Positions 45,615 to 55,686 of a stretch of 64,000 nucleotides of DNA are shown piece by piece. A program made the translations under genes and the position numbers. The notes beneath the pieces were generated by a model, which was not told the DNA's origin, did no database searches, and saw nothing but the letters and a program-made list of their open reading frames with translations. The DNA comes from Acidimicrobiaceae bacterium (GTDB lineage Bacteria > Actinomycetota > Acidimicrobiia > Acidimicrobiales > Acidimicrobiaceae): contig JABEUN010000071.1 of the NCBI GenBank assembly GCA_013044385.1, forward strand, positions 1-64,000, written 5' to 3'. Within the stretch, counting starts at the first letter, position 1, and each line of letters opens with the position of its first letter.

Positions 45615-46832
45615 CTAACCGTCTACCCGATCTCTCTCGGGATCGCGCACACCGGGTATGAACACTACCAAACCCGCAATTACCGTGATAGCGCCACCGA
45701 TCGCCATTACCTGGCGAACGCCTATAAGTGCAGCCATTGAGCCGGCAAAGACAATCCCGATCGGTGCCAGGCCGAGTGAAAGCAACCAATCGATGGAACT
45801 TACCCTTCCCAAAAGCTCGTTCGGGACCATCCTCTGGATGAGTGGGTTCCAAAGCGCAACCCCGTAGATCAGAAAGATGGTCTCCACAAAGACGGCTACG
45901 CCAAAGACGGCTACGCTCCCTGAAAATGCCGCCAAGAAGTCAGCTAATCCTGACAAGGACCAAGCGATCCACATTGCGGTGACATCTCTCTTTGGTGAGC
46001 CATATCGACCAACGACCAGAGCACCGATCAGGCCACCTCCACCACCGGCTGCAAGTACGAGACCGAGATCCAAGGCACTCCCTTTAAGTACCTCCTTTAC
46101 CATGAGGGGTCCAATAACTGCTGTAGGCGAGAATGCGATCGCATTGGCAACACTTGCAACCAGTGCCGTAACCCAGAGCCACCGGTTCGATCTGACGTAG
46201 TTAATCCCCTCCTTGAGCTCAGCTCGAAGTCGTGATCTCACTTCGCAAGCCTCGGGCTTAGATCCGTGGATCAACGCAAGGCAGACGCTGCTTGCTGCGA
46301 AAGTCCCGGCATCGAAAAGGAAACCAGTTCCCGTCCCGAACACCGAGACCACCAGTCCACCCAGTGCCGGCCCCGACAGTTGCGCCGTCAACTGTTGTGA
46401 CGCCGACATAAGTCCGTTTCCATTAGCCAAAGCACCCACTGGAAGTAGCTCCGGGACGATCGCATTCGACGCTGGATAGAAGAACGCGTCCGCCAGACCG
46501 AATACTGCCGAAATGGCGATCAAACTACGGAAATCAAGTCTGTGGCGAAATTCTAACCATGCAAGCAGCAGGACCATAGCGCCTCTCGTCAGGTCGGAGC
46601 CGAGCATGATAAGGCGTCTAGGGAGCCTATCGACGATCACGCCCGAAAAGAGCAATAAAATCAGCATCGGGAGGGTCCTGGCGGCAATCGCAAATGCGAG
46701 GGTGCGGGGAGTGTGATCGATACCCAAAGCCGCCAGCGCTAAGGCAACAGTAAAGACTCCGTCACCAATGAGAGAGATGCTCTGACCAACAAATAGCAGC
46801 GCGAAGTCTCGCGACTTCAATGATTCGAACAT
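45615..46832 (-). CDS. MFS transporter (enterobactin exporter EntS-like family)
   Basis: The 405-residue protein has about 12 membrane segments. The N-terminus FESLKSRDFALLFVGQSISLIGDGVF, the loop GVIVDRLPRRLIMLGSDLTRG and PASNAIVPELLPVGALANGNGLMSASQQLTAQLSGPALGG are typical of the MFS_3/EntS-like branch. The substrate is unknown; such proteins often export siderophores or drugs. It lies 68 bases downstream of trpE on the same strand and could be read through from the his operon. Confidence 0.9.
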   Translation of the reverse strand: MFESLKSRDFALLFVGQSISLIGDGVFTVALALAALGIDHTPRTLAFAIAARTLPMLILLLFSGVIVDRLPRRLIMLGSDLTRGAMVLLLAWLEFRHRLDFRSLIAISAVFGLADAFFYPASNAIVPELLPVGALANGNGLMSASQQLTAQLSGPALGGLVVSVFGTGTGFLFDAGTFAASSVCLALIHGSKPEACEVRSRLRAELKEGINYVRSNRWLWVTALVASVANAIAFSPTAVIGPLMVKEVLKGSALDLGLVLAAGGGGGLIGALVVGRYGSPKRDVTAMWIAWSLSGLADFLAAFSGSVAVFGVAVFVETIFLIYGVALWNPLIQRMVPNELLGRVSSIDWLLSLGLAPIGIVFAGSMAALIGVRQVMAIGGAITVIAGLVVFIPGVRDPERDRVDG

Positions 46833-46900
46833 TCACACCTGAGATCTAACAGCAAGACGTGCAGGACGCTTTAGCCGATCCATCGCAATTCAGATCAGCA

Positions 46901-48424
46901 CTACTTCTTAGAAAACGCCACCTCGGCCGATGCTACCACCGAAAGAATTGACTTAGCCTTATTCAGACACTCCTCATCTTCGGACTTAGGATCTGAGTCA
47001 GCAACGATTCCAGCACCTGCTTGCATGTACGCGTTCGACTCGCGGTCCACGAATAGTGTTCTTATGGCAATGGCGACGTCAAGGTTGCCTGCAAGATCGA
47101 TGTAGCCGACGACGCCTGCGTATGGTCCACGTCTAGTCTTTTCAAGCTCATCGATAATCTCCATCGCCCTCACCTTCGGCGATCCCGATACCGTTCCTGC
47201 GGGTATGGTCGCCTTCAGGACATCAAATGGTCCGAGTCCCTCCTTGAGGGTCGAAGAGACCTGAGACGTCATGTGGATCACGCTCGAGTACTTCTCGATT
47301 GTCATCAACTCATCGACCTTCTCGGTACCGAACACCGCGACGCGGCCCACGTCATTGCGAGCGAGGTCCACCAGCATGATGTGCTCGGCAATCTCTTTGG
47401 GATTCTCACCCAATTCGGCGGCGAGCCTCGCATCCTCAAACTCGTTGGCTCCCCTCGGTCGAGTTCCGGCAATCGGTCTAGTGGTGACCCGGCCGTGATC
47501 GAGTTTCACAAGCGCCTCAGGCGAAGAGCCCACTACCTCGACTGATTCAGTCCTGACGAAATACATGTAAGGGGATGGATTCGCTACCCTAAGTGCCCTA
47601 TAGAGCTCGAATGCCGGGACTTTCAATTTGAAATCGAAGCGCTGAGAAATCACTACCTGAAAGACGTCACCCGACGCGATGAACTCCTTTGCAACTTCAA
47701 CAGCACCCATGTACTCCGCCGGAGAGAAGGTTCTTGTGAACTCTGGGAGCGAGGAGGTACGTATAGGAAACTCCACCAACTCCGGGCCATTGCGATCTGA
47801 GATCGACTGGGCCATCTCATCCAGACCCACTACCGCCGCGTTATAAATCTCCCCCAAGAGATCAGGAGGTTCCGAACCAGACAGGACTACGTTCTTGATG
47901 AGGGTTAGGCTCTGTTCGAAGTGGTCGAATGCGCAAATTTCGCCAATTAGAGACATCTCGGCAATCGGAAGGTTGCGATCATCGGCTTTGGGTTTGGCTA
48001 GTTGTTCCAATTCGCGCACGGTGTCGTAGCCGAGGTATCCGACGAAGCCTGATGTAAGCGGTGGGTGTGCCTTGTGAGCTGCCACATTCAAGGAGTCCAC
48101 AATCAGCTCCAAATTAGTGAATATGCCACCTTCGGGATCGATGCTGTAAGTCGACAGCACCCCTGAGCCAGTTAATCCCGAGTCATCCAGCCGCAACGTG
48201 CCAAGATTTGAACGACCAACGAATGAGAATCGGGACCAACGTTGCCCCTGCTCGACCGACTCTAAAAGGAAGCCTTCGCCAGTGCCCACCAATTTGTGGA
48301 AAATTGTAAGCGGCGTCTCCGCGTCTGCGAGGAGTCTGGCGGACACTGGAATAACGTTGAACTCCGTCGCCAGCTCCTGGAATTCTGCTACGGAGGGTGG
48401 CCAAATTCTTTTCAACTCAGGCAT
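46901..48424 (-). CDS. trpE: Anthranilate synthase component I
   Basis: TrpE converts chorismate to anthranilate, using ammonia supplied by TrpG. The chorismate-binding core is seen in [49 protein letters not shown] and [22 protein letters not shown]. It ends the his operon, overlapping hisI by eight bases, rather than lying with trpCFBA. No trpG or trpD is in the window. Confidence 0.96.
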   Translation of the reverse strand: MPELKRIWPPSVAEFQELATEFNVIPVSARLLADAETPLTIFHKLVGTGEGFLLESVEQGQRWSRFSFVGRSNLGTLRLDDSGLTGSGVLSTYSIDPEGGIFTNLELIVDSLNVAAHKAHPPLTSGFVGYLGYDTVRELEQLAKPKADDRNLPIAEMSLIGEICAFDHFEQSLTLIKNVVLSGSEPPDLLGEIYNAAVVGLDEMAQSISDRNGPELVEFPIRTSSLPEFTRTFSPAEYMGAVEVAKEFIASGDVFQVVISQRFDFKLKVPAFELYRALRVANPSPYMYFVRTESVEVVGSSPEALVKLDHGRVTTRPIAGTRPRGANEFEDARLAAELGENPKEIAEHIMLVDLARNDVGRVAVFGTEKVDELMTIEKYSSVIHMTSQVSSTLKEGLGPFDVLKATIPAGTVSGSPKVRAMEIIDELEKTRRGPYAGVVGYIDLAGNLDVAIAIRTLFVDRESNAYMQAGAGIVADSDPKSEDEECLNKAKSILSVVASAEVAFSKK

Positions 48425-48797
48425 CTGTACCCGGCCTATCGGCTACCAAGTTGAAAAAGCAACTGTAAGCGCCAGTATGACAAGCACCACTTCCCTTCTG
48501 GTCGACCTCGACCAAAAGGGTGTCTAAGTCGCAGTCCGCTCTGATGTGTCGGACCAACTGCACATCGCCCGAAGTTTCACCTTTTGGCCAGAGTTCTTCC
48601 CTCGATCTCGAATAGAACCAGGTGCGACCCGAGGTGATCGTGAGTTCGAGAGACTTTCGATTCATCCAGGCCATCATCAGCACTTCACGACTAGTCGACT
48701 CGATAACAATCGCCGGAATCAGCCCAAGCTCGTTGAATCGGAGTTCGTCAATATCGAACTCCTGTGCACCTTCAGGAGGAGTTGACTCGATGCTCAT
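48417..48797 (-). CDS. hisI: Phosphoribosyl-AMP cyclohydrolase
   Basis: HisI opens the adenine ring in step three of histidine synthesis. Zinc and metal ligands lie in [14 protein letters not shown] and [12 protein letters not shown]. The domain is monofunctional (126 residues, no HisE part). Its ATG overlaps the end of the cpn10 gene (ATGA) and its stop lies inside the trpE start. Confidence 0.95.
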   Translation of the reverse strand: MSIESTPPEGAQEFDIDELRFNELGLIPAIVIESTSREVLMMAWMNRKSLELTITSGRTWFYSRSREELWPKGETSGDVQLVRHIRADCDLDTLLVEVDQKGSGACHTGAYSCFFNLVADRPGTDA

Positions 48798-49183
48798 AGG
48801 TATAGGCCCGTGCCGCTTTCGGAGGGCTCAGTTGCCACCGCGTGGATGTCGCGCTCCCGCAGAATTAGATAGGTCTCCCCTGCCACCTCGACCTCGTAGC
48901 GCTCCTCGGGATCGAATAGGATTCTGTCGCCGACTTTGATCGACCTGACGTTAGGCCCAACCGCAAATACATCTGCCCAGCTCAGCCGCTTCGCCACTTG
49001 GGCTGTTGCTGGAATCAAGATACCTGACCTGGACTGGCGTTCACCTTCTGTGTTCGGCTGGGACACAAGTACACGATCGGCCAGTACACCGATGGTCAGC
49101 TTGACACCCTTGCCTGACGAGCTAGATCCTGAGGATCTTGCTAGCTGATCGGACGGGCTGTTGGAGGACATGTTGTTACTCAT
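48794..49183 (-). CDS. GroES-like Cpn10 protein inside the his operon
   Basis: The roughly 95 C-terminal residues match the Cpn10 co-chaperonin fold: [23 protein letters not shown] (mobile-loop exit), [45 protein letters not shown]. The roof-loop part is shortened compared with GroES, and a serine-rich N-terminal extension of about 35 residues precedes the domain. No groEL is nearby. The gene overlaps hisI by four bases and follows hisF by 77. Start codons at 49183 or 49171 are both possible. It may be a specialised co-chaperonin; its placement is the odd part. Confidence 0.82.
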   Translation of the reverse strand: MSNNMSSNSPSDQLARSSGSSSSGKGVKLTIGVLADRVLVSQPNTEGERQSRSGILIPATAQVAKRLSWADVFAVGPNVRSIKVGDRILFDPEERYEVEVAGETYLILRERDIHAVATEPSESGTGLYL

Positions 49184-49260
49184 TCTGCAACCATTCAACC
49201 CACTGGACCCAGGATTCCTGCCGGACGTCACCGCATTCGAAGGTTATGTCTGGCTATAGT

Positions 49261-50028
49261 TCAGGCTCCAGAGGGCCGCACAGAAACCCCAGCCGCCGCG
49301 AGTTCACGCTTCACTTCGGCAATAGAGAACTCTCCATAGTGGAATACCGACGCAGCAAGTAGTCCGGTGGCACGACCCAGTAGTGCACCTTCGACAAAAT
49401 GACTCAACTTACCCACTCCGCCGGAGGCTACTACCGGCACATTCGTTGCTGCGCATATAGCGGAGGTCAGCTCGACATCAAAGCCAGACTTTGTGCCGTC
49501 TCTGTCCATCGAGGTGACCAAGAGTTCCCCTGCGCCAAGTCCCACCACAGAACGCGCCCACTCAATTGCATCGAGTTCGGTCGGATTCCTTCCACCATGA
49601 GTAAACACAGCAAAACTCCCACTCTCATCCCGTCGGGCATCGATGGCCACCACAACACACTGACTACCGAACTCCCGAGCAAGCTCGGTGATGAGCTTTG
49701 GTCTCTGAATCGCCGAAGTGTTCACCGATACCTTGTCAGCACCTGCCCGAAGCAGGGCTCTAGCGCCTTCCACATCGGAAATACCACCTCCCACCGTTAG
49801 GGGGATGAACACCTGATCTGCGGTCCGTCGAACCAGGTCCACCATGGTCCCACGACCTTCAACCGAAGCTGAGATATCGAGAAATACTATTTCGTCAGCT
49901 CCCTCGGTGTCGTAAAACGACGCCAGTTCTACGGGATCTCCTGCATCTTTTAGGTCCACGAAGTTGACACCTTTGACAACTCGCCCTTCAGCCACATCGA
50001 GACAGGGGATGACACGGACTATCTCCAC
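49261..50028 (-). CDS. hisF: Imidazole glycerol phosphate synthase, cyclase subunit
   Basis: HisF forms the imidazole ring with ammonia from HisH. The TIM-barrel begins [19 protein letters not shown], with [16 protein letters not shown] and [13 protein letters not shown]. Asp11-equivalent and Asp130-equivalent (AIDARR) residues are present. It overlaps hisA by ten bases. Confidence 0.96.
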   Translation of the reverse strand: MEIVRVIPCLDVAEGRVVKGVNFVDLKDAGDPVELASFYDTEGADEIVFLDISASVEGRGTMVDLVRRTADQVFIPLTVGGGISDVEGARALLRAGADKVSVNTSAIQRPKLITELAREFGSQCVVVAIDARRDESGSFAVFTHGGRNPTELDAIEWARSVVGLGAGELLVTSMDRDGTKSGFDVELTSAICAATNVPVVASGGVGKLSHFVEGALLGRATGLLAASVFHYGEFSIAEVKRELAAAGVSVRPSGA

Positions 50029-50759
50029 AGTTCAATAACCTCTGAAAGCTCTATTCGTCTGTCATGAATTGCCCTACCAACAACCACGGAATGGACGCCT
50101 CGTTCTAGGGTCGGGGACCGCAACTCTGCGAGCCTCTCCAGATCGGCTAAGTCAGATACACCGCCCGATGCGATCAATTCCATATCCGTTTCGTCGAGAA
50201 TCATGCAATAAGTGTCAAGGTCGGGTCCAGTCAGCATCCCATCCCGTCCGACATCGGTGGCAAGAACGTACGACGCACCCATCTCCTCCGACCGCGCCAA
50301 AGTCTCCCTTAGCGTCAAACCCGAGCCACTAGTCCAACCACGCACCTGAACCATGGGAATGCCACTTTCGACCCGGTAGTCCAGTGACACCACTACCTCA
50401 ATCTGAACTTCGGATATGACATCTGCTATAAAGCCTGGCTCTTCGACAGCTCTAGTACCCAATACCAATCTCTTGACACCGATTTCATAGAGAGCAACAG
50501 CGTTCGCCAGCGTCCTGACTCCCCCACCCACCTGAACGGAGAGCTGAGTACTCCGGACAATCTCGGCAATCTCGTCACTATTGTTTCCGTCGCCCTTTGC
50601 GGCGTTCAAATCCACCAGATGTAGCCAAGTTGCACCTGACTCAGCTATCCAGGTCGCCGCCTCCATGGGCTCGGAGTAGTCGATACGTGAGTTGAAATCA
50701 CCCATTCTCAGTCGGACACAGCGACCATCGAGAATATCTATCGCGGGAATGACCTCCAT
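50019..50759 (-). CDS. hisA: Phosphoribosylformimino-AICAR-P isomerase
   Basis: HisA isomerises ProFAR. The barrel starts [15 protein letters not shown] and contains [17 protein letters not shown] and [15 protein letters not shown], all family marks. In actinobacteria HisA can also serve as TrpF (PriA), but a separate trpF exists here, so it is called HisA. Its start shares one base with the end of hisH. Confidence 0.95.
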   Translation of the reverse strand: MEVIPAIDILDGRCVRLRMGDFNSRIDYSEPMEAATWIAESGATWLHLVDLNAAKGDGNNSDEIAEIVRSTQLSVQVGGGVRTLANAVALYEIGVKRLVLGTRAVEEPGFIADVISEVQIEVVVSLDYRVESGIPMVQVRGWTSGSGLTLRETLARSEEMGASYVLATDVGRDGMLTGPDLDTYCMILDETDMELIASGGVSDLADLERLAELRSPTLERGVHSVVVGRAIHDRRIELSEVIELWR

Positions 50760-51379
50760 CAGCGTCGAAGAACTGAGTTGCAGAGCTCAGAAAAGTTACC
50801 CAGTATCCGGAGCCCAACGTCAGACGATTTCTCCGGGTGGAACTGGACACCGAAGAGATTACCTGTCCCCACTGAAGCCGAGAAGTCAACACCATACGTG
50901 CAGGCTGAGGTGGTCTCTGGACCTACATCGACTGCATATGAGTGGACAAAATAGACAAAGTCATTCTCTGTCAAGCCTGCAAAGAGCCGAACGTCACCAG
51001 AATGGTTGATCTGGATTCTGTTCCACTGCATCTGTGGAAGACGTACTGCACCCCTAAGCCGCCTGACTGTGCCTGGAAGAAGCGCAAGTCCGTCGATATC
51101 AGGCGACTCTTCGGAGCCCTCGTAGAGCATCTGCATGCCAACACAGATGCCCAGCGTCGGAACTCCGGCTGAGATCATCTCCCTTATCGGAGCTTCGAAA
51201 CCGGCTTCACGGAACGCTGTGATCGTTGACCCATATGCACCGACTCCTGGGATGACAACCCCGGCCGGCTGACCTAGACGGTCAGGATCAGATACCAGTC
51301 GAGCATCGGCACCAACCCGCAACAGTGCCTTCTCAGCAGATCGGAGGTTTCCGATACCGTAGTCGATCACTGCAATCAC
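50759..51379 (-). CDS. hisH: Imidazole glycerol phosphate synthase, glutaminase subunit
   Basis: HisH supplies ammonia to HisF. It shows IDYGIGNLRSAEKAL at the start, PGVGAYG, the nucleophile in LGICVGMQMLYEGSEE and the histidine-glutamate pair in GVQFHPEKS. The GTG at 51379 is preferred because it gives the standard N-terminus with AGAGGCGG upstream; a GTG at 51412 would add 11 residues. Confidence 0.95.
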   Translation of the reverse strand: MIAVIDYGIGNLRSAEKALLRVGADARLVSDPDRLGQPAGVVIPGVGAYGSTITAFREAGFEAPIREMISAGVPTLGICVGMQMLYEGSEESPDIDGLALLPGTVRRLRGAVRLPQMQWNRIQINHSGDVRLFAGLTENDFVYFVHSYAVDVGPETTSACTYGVDFSASVGTGNLFGVQFHPEKSSDVGLRILGNFSELCNSVLRR

Positions 51380-51469
51380 AGGTACAACACCGCCTCTACG
51401 TCGGTCCGACACAGCTTTGAATAAGTACCCAATATCAACATCGGTGAGGAAGTTCGAAGCTCAGTCAAC

Positions 51470-52060
51470 TTAGAGAAGTCCCTTGGTAGAGGGAACCGTG
51501 GCGTCACCGGTAACTCTTAGAGCAACTTTCAGCGCCCTTGCAAACCCCTTGAATGTCGCCTCAAGCAGATGATGGGTGTTCTTTCCCCGAACACTTTCAA
51601 TGTGCAATGTGCAGCGCGCCGCGTTTACAAAGGCACGGAAGAACTCCTCGGCGAGTTGCGGATCCATACCCGGAGCTCCAAGTGGAAGCGGATTCTCGAA
51701 CCGTACATCGTAGAAGAGGTAGGCACGCCCGGATAGGTCTAACGCCACTTTGACCAGTGCTTCATCTAGAACCAAATCCACCGAGGAGAATCGTTCGATA
51801 CCAGCTTTGTTGCCCAATGCCTCTGCGAATGCCTCTCCAAGCAGTATCCCAGTATCTTCCACCAGATGGTGTAGGTCGACATCGAGATCCCCAGTTGCAA
51901 CGACCTCCAAGTCCATCCCGCCATGTCTTGCAAGCTGTGCCAGCATGTGGTCGAAGAATGGTATCCCCGTAGCGACTTCGAAGTTTCCGCCGCCGTCCAG
52001 TGCCAAAGAGATCCTTATCCTGGTCTCTAGAGTTTCCCTCTCAAGAACTGCTCGGCGCAT
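51470..52060 (-). CDS. hisB: Imidazoleglycerol-phosphate dehydratase
   Basis: This monofunctional HisB of 196 residues shows the duplicated metal-binding motifs HHLVEDTGI and HHLLEATFKGFARAL, with GIPFFDHMLAQLARHGG near the N-terminus. There is no phosphatase domain, as in other actinobacteria. It follows hisC by 79 bases. Confidence 0.96.
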   Translation of the reverse strand: MRRAVLERETLETRIRISLALDGGGNFEVATGIPFFDHMLAQLARHGGMDLEVVATGDLDVDLHHLVEDTGILLGEAFAEALGNKAGIERFSSVDLVLDEALVKVALDLSGRAYLFYDVRFENPLPLGAPGMDPQLAEEFFRAFVNAARCTLHIESVRGKNTHHLLEATFKGFARALKVALRVTGDATVPSTKGLL

Positions 52061-52139
52061 CGATGACCTTTCGGACTTGGAATTCAGCTACGACCCTGAA
52101 CGCTTGAATAGATGACAAACTTACCCTTCCTGGCCTCCT

Positions 52140-53204
52140 CTACGAACCTACGACAACGAGCGCCCTGGACAATGCTTCGAGCAGGCGCTCATGTTCGACC
52201 TCAGTACCAGCAGTGATCCGAAGGCAATTACCCAGGCCAGGCCAGGACGTGCAGTTGCGCACGAGCACAGAAGCTGATACCAACTCCTCCCAGATCCGGT
52301 TCCCGTCGATTTCACCAAAGTCAACCAAGAGAAAGTTTGCATCTGATGGGTAGACATCGAGCCCGAGCTCGGTCATTGAGCGGGATAGTCTGTCCCGCCT
52401 AGCGATCACCTCGGCCACAGCCGACTCTGCCTGTTCGATGAAGTCAAGCGAGGTAAGAACCAACGCCTGTTTAAGCGAGTCAAGGTGGTACGGGAGCACC
52501 ACCTCATCGAGAACAGCTATCGTCTCTGGCACGGCTATGCAGTAACCAAATCGGGCACCCGCCATTGCGAAGGCCTTAGAGAACGTCCTTGTCTGCACGA
52601 CGTTTGGAAGTTCCGCTCTCGTCCATGGCTTACTCGAGAACTCAACGTACGCCTCGTCAAAAACCACCAGTCTGTCCCCACTGCTGGCGGCCACCTGAAG
52701 CAGTTCGGAGGACAAACTCTCGCCGGTTGGATTATTCGGAGAGCAAAGAAAAGTTAAGTCTGGCTGGACTTCGTCCAACATATTTCCATATTCACCCACG
52801 GTCAACTCGTGTGTGTTACGTCTAAACCTTATCTCCACATTAGCCCCTGTGTTACGGGCGATCTGGGAGTGCATTGCGTAAGTGGGCTCGATTACTAAAG
52901 CAGTGCGGCCAGACCCTGCAAATCCTAAGCAGATTGTCTGAAGTACCTCATTTGAGCCGTTTCCAGCGAACACCTCTTGCGGTGAGACACCGTCGCGTTC
53001 TGCCAGTGCCTCCCTTACCTGATGATATGAGCGGTCGGGATACCGGTTGATTTGCACCTCGCGCACTCTCTGGTTCAACCGTTGGTAGAAACCCTCTGGG
53101 AGACTTTCAGACGACTCATTGGAGTTCAGCCTCACCTCGACGTCGAGTTGAGGTGAGTAGTAGCCCGCTCTGAGTCCAAGGCCAGACCTTGGCTTCACCA
53201 TCAC
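52140..53204 (-). CDS. hisC: Histidinol-phosphate aminotransferase
   Basis: HisC is a PLP-dependent class I aminotransferase. The Schiff-base lysine is in TRTFSKAFAMAGARFGY. LNSNESSESLP, NGSNEVLQTICLGF and LCSPNNPTGE are typical. The chain of 354 residues is normal. Its ATG overlaps the hisD stop codon by four bases. Confidence 0.95.
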   Translation of the reverse strand: MMVKPRSGLGLRAGYYSPQLDVEVRLNSNESSESLPEGFYQRLNQRVREVQINRYPDRSYHQVREALAERDGVSPQEVFAGNGSNEVLQTICLGFAGSGRTALVIEPTYAMHSQIARNTGANVEIRFRRNTHELTVGEYGNMLDEVQPDLTFLCSPNNPTGESLSSELLQVAASSGDRLVVFDEAYVEFSSKPWTRAELPNVVQTRTFSKAFAMAGARFGYCIAVPETIAVLDEVVLPYHLDSLKQALVLTSLDFIEQAESAVAEVIARRDRLSRSMTELGLDVYPSDANFLLVDFGEIDGNRIWEELVSASVLVRNCTSWPGLGNCLRITAGTEVEHERLLEALSRALVVVGS

Positions 53205-54511
53205 CTACCGCCTCTGTAACTATCAGCTGCACTGCCCATTCTCATTGCAACAGACTGACCATGGGCATAAAGACCCTCGGTCTCTGCGATCCTCTCCACT
53301 GCCCAACCCGCCTCCGAGAGGCCCGCGGGAGTGACCGTGACGAAGTGGACGAACTTGAGGAAGTCGTGAACCCTAAGGGCTGACGAGAACCTTGCGGACC
53401 CGAAGGTTGGAAGTACGTGAGAAGGTCCTGCTACATAATCTCCAAAACTTGCCGGCGAGTACGGTCCGTAAAAGACAGCACCCGCGTTGACAACCAGATC
53501 TAGATCCTCCGCGGCATCGGAATAGAGGAGCTCGAGGTGCTCTGGCGCTATCTCATTCGCAATCTCAAGCGCCTGCTGGCGGTCCCTGACAAGTGCCACA
53601 TATCCGCCCTCGTCCAAAGTGGATCGAATCTGTACGCCGCGTGGTGACTCCGAGACGATCCGGTCAACCTCTTGATCAACCTCAGCTGCGTACTCTTCGT
53701 CCCACGTGATCAACCAAGCAAGACCGTCCGGACCGTGCTCTGCCTGCACCACTATGTCGACTGCAGCCCAGCTTGATGGAACGCTCCGATCAGCCACGAC
53801 AACCACCTCAGATGGTCCTGCAAAGGAGGACGGCATGGCAACCTCACCGGCTACCTCGCGCTTTGCAACGGAGACGAACACATTTCCCGGTCCGACGATT
53901 ACATCAACCTTCGGGACTGTCCCTGTCCCATAGGCGAGTCCAGCAACAGCCTGAGCGCCACCAACGGCAAAGACCCTGTCTACACCTGCGATCTTGGCAG
54001 CCGCCAAAGTGGCAGAATCAACCTTTCCGTCAGACCTGGGCGGTGTAACTAGGTACACCTCCGACACTCCAGCCACTTTCGCCGGAATTGCGGTCATCAA
54101 AACTGTGGACGGATACCTTGCCAGACCACCTGGGACATAGCAACCCGCCCTGTGCATTGGAATCGGCCTATGGGTTACCTTGATTCCGTTTGCCTCGAAC
54201 CCTTTAGCCCCTTCTAGCTCCAACCGGTGATAGCCTTCTATCGAATCTGCGGCGAGCAAAAGAGCATCCATGAGTTCCTTTGGCAGCTGACGATATGCGT
54301 CGTCTATCTCGCTCCTCGGTACCTCAATATTGGTCAAAGTGGCGCCATCGAACTTGGCCGTCAGCTCCAGTAGCGCCGCATCTCCCTCAGCCCTCACTTG
54401 GGCGATGATCGCACGGACAGCCTCCACCGGCAACTCATGGGTGATCTTCGGTCGTGGGATAAGACCCAAGTATCCCGTATGGACGTCTCTTAAATCAAGC
54501 TTCGAAAGCAA
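53201..54511 (-). CDS. hisD: Histidinol dehydrogenase
   Basis: HisD oxidises histidinol to histidine in two NAD-linked steps and needs zinc. Conserved parts are AGCYVPGGLARYPSTVLM, GPGNVFVSVAKREV, QAEHGPDGLAWLIT and GPSHVLPTFGSARFSSAL. The TTG start at 54511 follows GGAG at eight bases. It is the first gene of the his operon. Confidence 0.96.
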   Translation of the reverse strand: MLSKLDLRDVHTGYLGLIPRPKITHELPVEAVRAIIAQVRAEGDAALLELTAKFDGATLTNIEVPRSEIDDAYRQLPKELMDALLLAADSIEGYHRLELEGAKGFEANGIKVTHRPIPMHRAGCYVPGGLARYPSTVLMTAIPAKVAGVSEVYLVTPPRSDGKVDSATLAAAKIAGVDRVFAVGGAQAVAGLAYGTGTVPKVDVIVGPGNVFVSVAKREVAGEVAMPSSFAGPSEVVVVADRSVPSSWAAVDIVVQAEHGPDGLAWLITWDEEYAAEVDQEVDRIVSESPRGVQIRSTLDEGGYVALVRDRQQALEIANEIAPEHLELLYSDAAEDLDLVVNAGAVFYGPYSPASFGDYVAGPSHVLPTFGSARFSSALRVHDFLKFVHFVTVTPAGLSEAGWAVERIAETEGLYAHGQSVAMRMGSAADSYRGGR

Positions 54512-54628
54512 TGCGGCAACTCCGTGATCCTGTCAGCTACTGAGAGTCTAAAAACTACGCTCCCCGCTCAACCGGAAGAGGCCTAAATTGGTAAAGAAGT
54601 CCGCATCAAACGAAATGGTTGTCACAAC

Positions 54629-54826
54629 TTGTCAGTACCCGATATTTCTGCAGAACTGTCATCGATAGAATTTTCCCTTGTCGAGATGGCCAAGCGAATA
54701 GCCCTTCTGGGGGATCAAATGCTTAGTGCCAAAGCAGACGGGATCGCTGCCGAACTTTACCAAGCAGAGCGGTCGATCATCTCTGCGTCTAGAAGGTTGC
54801 AGAAGGCATCTACGAGGCGCTCCTAA
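54629..54826 (+). CDS. Small helical protein of unknown function
   Basis: This frame of 65 residues begins with TTG and encodes a soluble, probably all-helical protein (SSIEFSLVEMAKRIALLGDQM, then AELYQAERSIISASRRLQKAS). The heptad-like pattern and basic end look like a real small protein, but I recognise no family and the ribosome binding site is weak. It is divergent from hisD and converges with nth. Confidence 0.5.
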   Translation: MSVPDISAELSSIEFSLVEMAKRIALLGDQMLSAKADGIAAELYQAERSIISASRRLQKASTRRS

Positions 54827-54840
54827 TCCATCTCACGGCT

Positions 54841-55518
54841 TCATATCATTACTCTCGGACAGAGTTCAGCCAAAGCGCAGGCCGAACATTCCGGCCTCCT
54901 TGCGGTGCACACTCTCCTGCCATGAAGTATCAGACGAAGTCCAAACGATCCGGAATCTAAGGGGTCCAACCACGACATCAACTCCGACTCGATCTTTGAA
55001 GGATCGCTGCTAGTTGTCAGTCCAAGTCTCCTTGAGAGTCGCTGCACATGGGTGTCCACGGCTACCCCAGGCTTGCCAAACGCCACCGTCACGACCACAT
55101 TTGCTGTCTTTCGACCCACACCAGGGAGCCGTACCAACTCATCGATGGTAGAAGGAACCTGACCTGCGTACTCATCCAGCAGCCCTATTGCAAACCCGAC
55201 TATGTTTTTTGCCTTATTCCGAAAAAATCCGGTCGGCCTTATAATCTCTTCAACTTCATCAGTATTTGCAACAGCGAGCGACTGTGCATCTGGGTACTTG
55301 GAGAAGAGTCGTCTGATGACCGAGTTCACAACGACATCGGTACATTGAGCAGAGAGGATAGTTGCGACACCCAACTGGAAGGCACCGTCGAAATCGAGTT
55401 CGCAGAGATCGCTAGCCGTGCCCGGATACAAATCGTTGAGGCGTAGCTCGATCGCATGACGGCGCTTTTTCTCTGCTGGCCAGGACTCGGTCTGTGTCCC
55501 TTTGGCTCTGTCGCTCAA
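54841..55518 (-). CDS. nth: Endonuclease III
   Basis: Nth removes oxidised pyrimidines and cuts the abasic site. The helix-hairpin-helix LPGVGRKTANVV and the catalytic aspartate in VDTHVQRLSRRLGL are present, with the lysine in the hairpin. The four-cysteine iron-sulfur cluster fits CTARRPECSACALAELC. The TTG at 55518 is preferred because AGAGGTGG lies six bases upstream; the frame extends to an ATG at 55602 without family similarity. Confidence 0.95.
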   Translation of the reverse strand: MSDRAKGTQTESWPAEKKRRHAIELRLNDLYPGTASDLCELDFDGAFQLGVATILSAQCTDVVVNSVIRRLFSKYPDAQSLAVANTDEVEEIIRPTGFFRNKAKNIVGFAIGLLDEYAGQVPSTIDELVRLPGVGRKTANVVVTVAFGKPGVAVDTHVQRLSRRLGLTTSSDPSKIESELMSWLDPLDSGSFGLRLILHGRRVCTARRPECSACALAELCPRVMI

Positions 55519-55686
55519 GTTCAACCACCTCTGGCGAGTTACCGCCGCCCGTATGATCTGATGACTACATAGTGACTGACTGCGCCAAGTGTACAGCGCC
55601 AAGAACCGAGCCAGCTCAACAGCAAGCGTGCGTGAGGTCGCAAGGTCGGTGAAGCAGTACTGACGCGCCTTAGTAAGTTTGTGGGT

